Shown here: in pieces, positions 42,327 to 45,440 of the stretch
Layout of the letters: each line of letters opens with the position of its first letter
Position numbering within the stretch: position 1 is the stretch's first letter
DNA from: VBDM01 sp035317085
Lineage (GTDB): Bacteria; Pseudomonadota; Gammaproteobacteria; Burkholderiales; SG8-39
DNA: 45,440 nt
Assembly (NCBI GenBank): GCA_035317085.1
Contig: DATHHS010000039.1
Coordinates: 1-45,440 of the forward strand
Direction of reading: 5' to 3'
Made by a program: the position numbers and the translations under genes
Notes under the pieces: model-generated
Told to the model about the DNA's origin: nothing
What the model saw: the letters and a program-made list of their open reading frames with translations, nothing else
Database searches by the model: none

Positions 42327-43481
42327 ATGGCGGCCGAGTTCTTGCCCGGCAACCGGCTGACGCTGCTGCGTTCGGGCGTGGAATATTTTCCGGCGCTCGA
42401 AGCCGCGATAGTCGCGGCGCGGCGCGACGTCTTTCTCGAGACCTACATCTATGCCGGCGATGCGACCGGGCGGCGCATCGCGCGCGCGCTGTGCGAAGCG
42501 GCTTCGCGCGGCGCCGCCGTCCACCTGCTCGTGGACGGCTTCGGATCGAGCGACCTGCCGGCGGAGCTTGCGCGCGAGCTCTCCGACGCCGGCGTGCGGC
42601 TGCTCGTGTACCGTCCGGAAATGTGGCACTTCCGGCGCGACCGGTTGCGGCGCATGCACCGCAAGCTCGCGCTCGTAGACGACCGCGTCGCCTTCGTCGG
42701 CGGCATCAACATCATCGACGACGTGGACGCGTCCCGCCACGGGCCGCCGCGCCACGACTACGCTGTGAAGGTCGAGGGGCCGCTAGTTGCCGCGATCCGG
42801 CAGGAGGCCGAGCGGCTGTGGAACCGCGTCGCGCTGGCGCGAATGGAGCGGCGCTGGCGGGTCGGGCTTTCGCCCGCGCCGAACGTTGCGAGGAAGGGCG
42901 ACCAGCGCGCGGCGCTCGTGGTGCGCGACAACCTCCGCCACCGCCGCGACATCGAGAAAGCCTATCTCTCGGCGATCGAGTCCGCGAAAGAGGAGATCAT
43001 CATCGCCTGCGCCTACTTCTTCCCCGGGAGACGCTTTCGCCGCGCGCTGGTACGCGCCGCCGCGCGGCGCGTGCGCGTGGTGCTGCTCCTGCAGGGGCGC
43101 GTCGAGTACGTGCTGCTGCACTACGCCTCGCACGCCCTATACGGCGCCCTGCTCGAGGCCGGCATCGAGATCTACGAGTACCACCGGAGTTTGATGCATG
43201 CCAAGGTCGCGGCGATCGACGCCCACTGGGCGACGGTGGGCTCCTCCAACATCGATCCGTTCAGCCTGATGCTCGCGCGCGAGGCGAACGTGGTGGTCGA
43301 GGACCGCCGCTTCGCCGCCGAACTGCGCGCCCGGCTCCGCGCCGACATCGAGCAGGGCGCGCGCGTGGTGGCGAAGACGAGCTGGCTCGCGCTGCCCCTG
43401 TGGCGGCGCATTCCCAACTGGATCGGCTACGGCCTGGCGCGCTTCGCCATCGGCGTGTTCGGCTTCGGCGGGCGGTTCTGA
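42327..43481 (+). CDS. clsB: Cardiolipin synthase B
   Basis: This 384-residue phospholipase D-family enzyme has the two HKD motifs HRKLALVDD (H111) and HAKVAAIDAHWATVGSSN (H291), which form one active site. It links two phosphatidylglycerols, or phosphatidylglycerol and another lipid, at the inner membrane. The length and lack of N-terminal transmembrane helices match ClsB rather than ClsA. A hydrophobic C-terminus (ARFAIGVFGFGGRF) may touch the membrane. It ends 183 bases before the EF-G-like gene. Confidence 0.88.
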   Translation: MAAEFLPGNRLTLLRSGVEYFPALEAAIVAARRDVFLETYIYAGDATGRRIARALCEAASRGAAVHLLVDGFGSSDLPAELARELSDAGVRLLVYRPEMWHFRRDRLRRMHRKLALVDDRVAFVGGINIIDDVDASRHGPPRHDYAVKVEGPLVAAIRQEAERLWNRVALARMERRWRVGLSPAPNVARKGDQRAALVVRDNLRHRRDIEKAYLSAIESAKEEIIIACAYFFPGRRFRRALVRAAARRVRVVLLLQGRVEYVLLHYASHALYGALLEAGIEIYEYHRSLMHAKVAAIDAHWATVGSSNIDPFSLMLAREANVVVEDRRFAAELRARLRADIEQGARVVAKTSWLALPLWRRIPNWIGYGLARFAIGVFGFGGRF

Positions 43482-43544
43482 CGGTCCGCGCCTTTGACGA
43501 CTCCTTCGGCGCGCGAGTAGAGTAGGCTAGTCCTCGCGAAACCA

Positions 43545-43637
43545 CCGTTCGCCCTGACCCTGAGCTTGTCGAAGGGTCGAAGGGCGAAGAATTGCTTTCC
43601 CGGGGCGTTCGTGGTTCGACAGGCTCACCACGAACGG
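43545..43637. repeat. Nested palindromic intergenic repeat
   Basis: Two hairpins of a common bacterial intergenic repeat type (ttcgccctga...tcgaagg): TTCGCCCT and GACCCT at 43548-43561 pair with AGGGTC and AGGGCGAA at 43573-43588 around GAGCTTGTCGA; then GTTCGTGGT (43607-43615) pairs with ACCACGAAC (43627-43635). The whole sits between clsB and the EF-G-like gene and may end the clsB transcript. Confidence 0.75.
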
Positions 43638-43664
43638 CACTTTGAGCACGGGGAGGAAATCCGC

Positions 43665-45440
43665 ATGCCCAGGTATTCGACCGAGGCCATCCGCACCGTC
43701 GCGCTCGTCGGCCATACCGGGGCCGGCAAGACCACGCTCGCCGAGGCGCTGCTCGCCAAAGCGGGCGCCATTCCCGCCGCGGGCAGCGTGGAAAAGGGCA
43801 ACACCGTCTGCGATTCAGATCCGCTGGAAAAAACCTACAGGCATTCGCTCAATTCGGCTCTGGTCAACTTCGCCTGGAAGAACGTCCACATTCACCTGAT
43901 CGACACGCCCGGGTCGCCCGATTTCATGGGGCAGGCGATCGGCGCGCTCGCGGCGGTGGAGACCGCGGTGGTGGTGGTGAACGCCGAAACCGGCATCCAG
44001 CTCGCCACCGATCGCATGCTCAAATGGGCGGCGAAGCGGAACCTGTGCCGCATGATCGTCATCAACCGCATCGACGCGGAGAACGCCGATCTCCCCGCTG
44101 TGCTTTCCTACATCCGGCAGGCGGTCGGGAAAGAGTGCCTCCCGATCAACCTGCCTTCGCAGGGCGGAAAGGACGTGGTGGACTGCTTCTTCAATCCCGA
44201 CGGCGAGGCGGATTTTTCTTCGGTCAAAGAGGCGCATGCCGCGCTCGTCGATCAGGTGGTGGAGGTGGACGAGAAGCTGATGGAGAAATATCTCGAGCAG
44301 GGCGAGGTGAGTCCCGAGCAGTTGCACGCGCCTTTCGAAAAAGCCTTGCGCGAGGGGCATCTCATCCCGGTGTGCTTCACCTCGGCGAGGAACGGCGCGG
44401 GCATCGCCGCGCTGCTCGACATCTTCGTCAATCTCGCGCCGAATGCGACCGAGGGCAACGCGCCGCCGTTTCTGAAAGGCGAAGGCGCGGAAGCGCGGGA
44501 GTTCTACGCCATCCCCGGCCCGAAGGCTCACGTGCTCGCGCACGTGTTCAAGGTGGTGATGGACCCTTTTATCGGCAAGGTCGGCGTCTTTCGGGTGCAC
44601 CAGGGCACGGTCACGCCGAACACGCCGCTCTTCGTCGGCGACGGCCGGCGTCCCGTCAAGGTCGGGCACCTGTATACGATACAGGGCAAGGACTACGTCG
44701 AGACCGACGTGCTGGTGCCGGGGGACATCGGCGCGGCGACCAAGGTCGAGGAGATCGAGTTCGACCGTGTGCTGCACGATTCGCACGACGAGGACCACAT
44801 CCATCTGCGTCCGCTCGAATTTCCGGTGCCGATGCACGGCATCGCGGTCGAGACGAAGAAAAAAGGCGACGAGCAGCGCCTGTTCGAGGTGCTGCACAAG
44901 CTCGAGATGGAAGACCCGTGCTTCAAGGTCGAGCGCCACGCGACCACCAACGAAACGGTGATCCGGGGCTTGGGCGAGCTGCACATCCGCACCAAACTCG
45001 AGAAACTGGCGCAGCAGTACAAGATGGATCTTTCCGTCAAGCCGCCCAAGATTCCGTACCGTGAGACCATCACCCGGGTTGCCGAGGGGCACAGCCGCCA
45101 CAAGAAACAGACCGGCGGCGCGGGGCAGTTCGGCGAAGTGTTTTTGCGGGTCGAACCCCTTCCCCGCGGCAAAGGCTACGAGTTCGTCGACAAGGTGAAA
45201 GGCGGCGTGATCCCGAACGTCTTCATCCCGGCGGTGGAGAAGGGCGTGCGCATGGCCTTGGATGCGGGCGTGATCGCCGGCTACCCGGTGCACGACATCC
45301 GCGTGACTGTATACGACGGCAAGCACCACGCGGTGGACTCGAAGGAAGTCGCCTTCGTGTCGGCGGGGCGCAAGGCCATCATCGACGCCTTTGCGAAAGC
45401 CGCGCCGATAGTGCTCGAGCCCATCGTCAACATCGAAATC
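43665..45440 (+). CDS. EF-G-like translational GTPase (cut by window edge)
   Basis: The frame runs from the ATG at 43665 behind GGGAGGAAAT to the window edge (592 codons), so about a hundred residues are missing from the C-terminus of an expected 690. It has the P-loop VGHTGAGKTTL, the G3 motif D80-T-P-G, and the EF-G domain II and III patterns (for example DPFIGKVGVFRVHQG and the RGLGELHIRTKLEKL segment). The G4 motif reads N134-R-I-D137 rather than the usual N-K-x-D. This points to the divergent second EF-G group (FusA2-like) rather than the standard fusA. Its role may differ from canonical translocation. Confidence 0.87.
   Translation, partial: MPRYSTEAIRTVALVGHTGAGKTTLAEALLAKAGAIPAAGSVEKGNTVCDSDPLEKTYRHSLNSALVNFAWKNVHIHLIDTPGSPDFMGQAIGALAAVETAVVVVNAETGIQLATDRMLKWAAKRNLCRMIVINRIDAENADLPAVLSYIRQAVGKECLPINLPSQGGKDVVDCFFNPDGEADFSSVKEAHAALVDQVVEVDEKLMEKYLEQGEVSPEQLHAPFEKALREGHLIPVCFTSARNGAGIAALLDIFVNLAPNATEGNAPPFLKGEGAEAREFYAIPGPKAHVLAHVFKVVMDPFIGKVGVFRVHQGTVTPNTPLFVGDGRRPVKVGHLYTIQGKDYVETDVLVPGDIGAATKVEEIEFDRVLHDSHDEDHIHLRPLEFPVPMHGIAVETKKKGDEQRLFEVLHKLEMEDPCFKVERHATTNETVIRGLGELHIRTKLEKLAQQYKMDLSVKPPKIPYRETITRVAEGHSRHKKQTGGAGQFGEVFLRVEPLPRGKGYEFVDKVKGGVIPNVFIPAVEKGVRMALDAGVIAGYPVHDIRVTVYDGKHHAVDSKEVAFVSAGRKAIIDAFAKAAPIVLEPIVNIEI

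Overview
The window is a dense, high-GC stretch of a Gram-negative chromosome. It most likely comes from a betaproteobacterium. The signs are a gltIJKL-type amino-acid ABC operon, an Ssb ending in MDDDIPF, a MetY-type methionine gene, a major beta-barrel porin, and the block fmdB / DUF502 / aspS / barstar-like / nudB / EEP nuclease / clsB. I infer the lineage from gene content and style; no 16S gene is present. No tRNA, rRNA, CRISPR array, intact insertion sequence or phage gene was seen.

Layout. (1) 1-4703: a truncated GST gene with RidA upstream, a small lipoprotein, then a minus-strand run CoA-binding protein > metY > gamma-glutamyltransferase (sulfur amino acid and glutathione metabolism). 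(2) 4807-10164: a three-gene signalling operon on the minus strand, made of a membrane histidine kinase, a single-domain receiver and a REC-PAS-GAF-GGDEF-EAL protein whose GGDEF signature is degenerate. (3) 10165-10923: a long non-coding gap that holds a decayed second copy of part of the CoA-binding gene. (4) 10924-15837: an acetolactate-synthase-like ThDP enzyme convergent with gltIJKL. (5) 15903-20966: uvrA, a CPA2 antiporter and ssb. (6) 21054-25037: a methyltransferase, an ACP, a ketosynthase, a family-2 glycosyltransferase and a PlsC-type acyltransferase. (7) 25197-29272: soxYZAXB for thiosulfate oxidation, with no soxCD. (8) 29356-30393: fmdB and a DUF502 gene. (9) 30522-36488: a halogenase-like flavoprotein, a COG4648 membrane protein, an LpxL-like acyltransferase, a LolA-like protein and an MMPL exporter. 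(10) 36551-43481: aspS, a barstar-like gene, nudB, an SRPBCC protein, a porin, an EEP nuclease and clsB. (11) 43665-end: an EF-G-like GTPase cut by the window edge.

How the parts fit. Regions 6 and 9 together resemble part of an aryl-polyene or related acyl-lipid pathway: ACP and ketosynthase, glycosyltransferase, two acyltransferases, LolA-like carrier, MMPL exporter. A flavoprotein carrying the WxWxIP signature of halogenases raises the possibility of a halogenated product, as in xanthomonadins. The two parts are separated by the sox operon and by fmdB/DUF502, and the second part lies between DUF502 and aspS. The AMP-ligase, dehydratases and ketoreductase expected for a full aryl-polyene pathway are not in this window, so this is the most interesting but still unproven system here. 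The sox genes suggest that reduced sulfur compounds serve as electron donors.

Smaller structural features include palindromic repeats at the soxB start and before the EF-G-like gene, a perfect 22-bp tandem repeat just upstream of uvrA, two consecutive hairpins between gltI and gltJ, and several perfect terminator-like stems.
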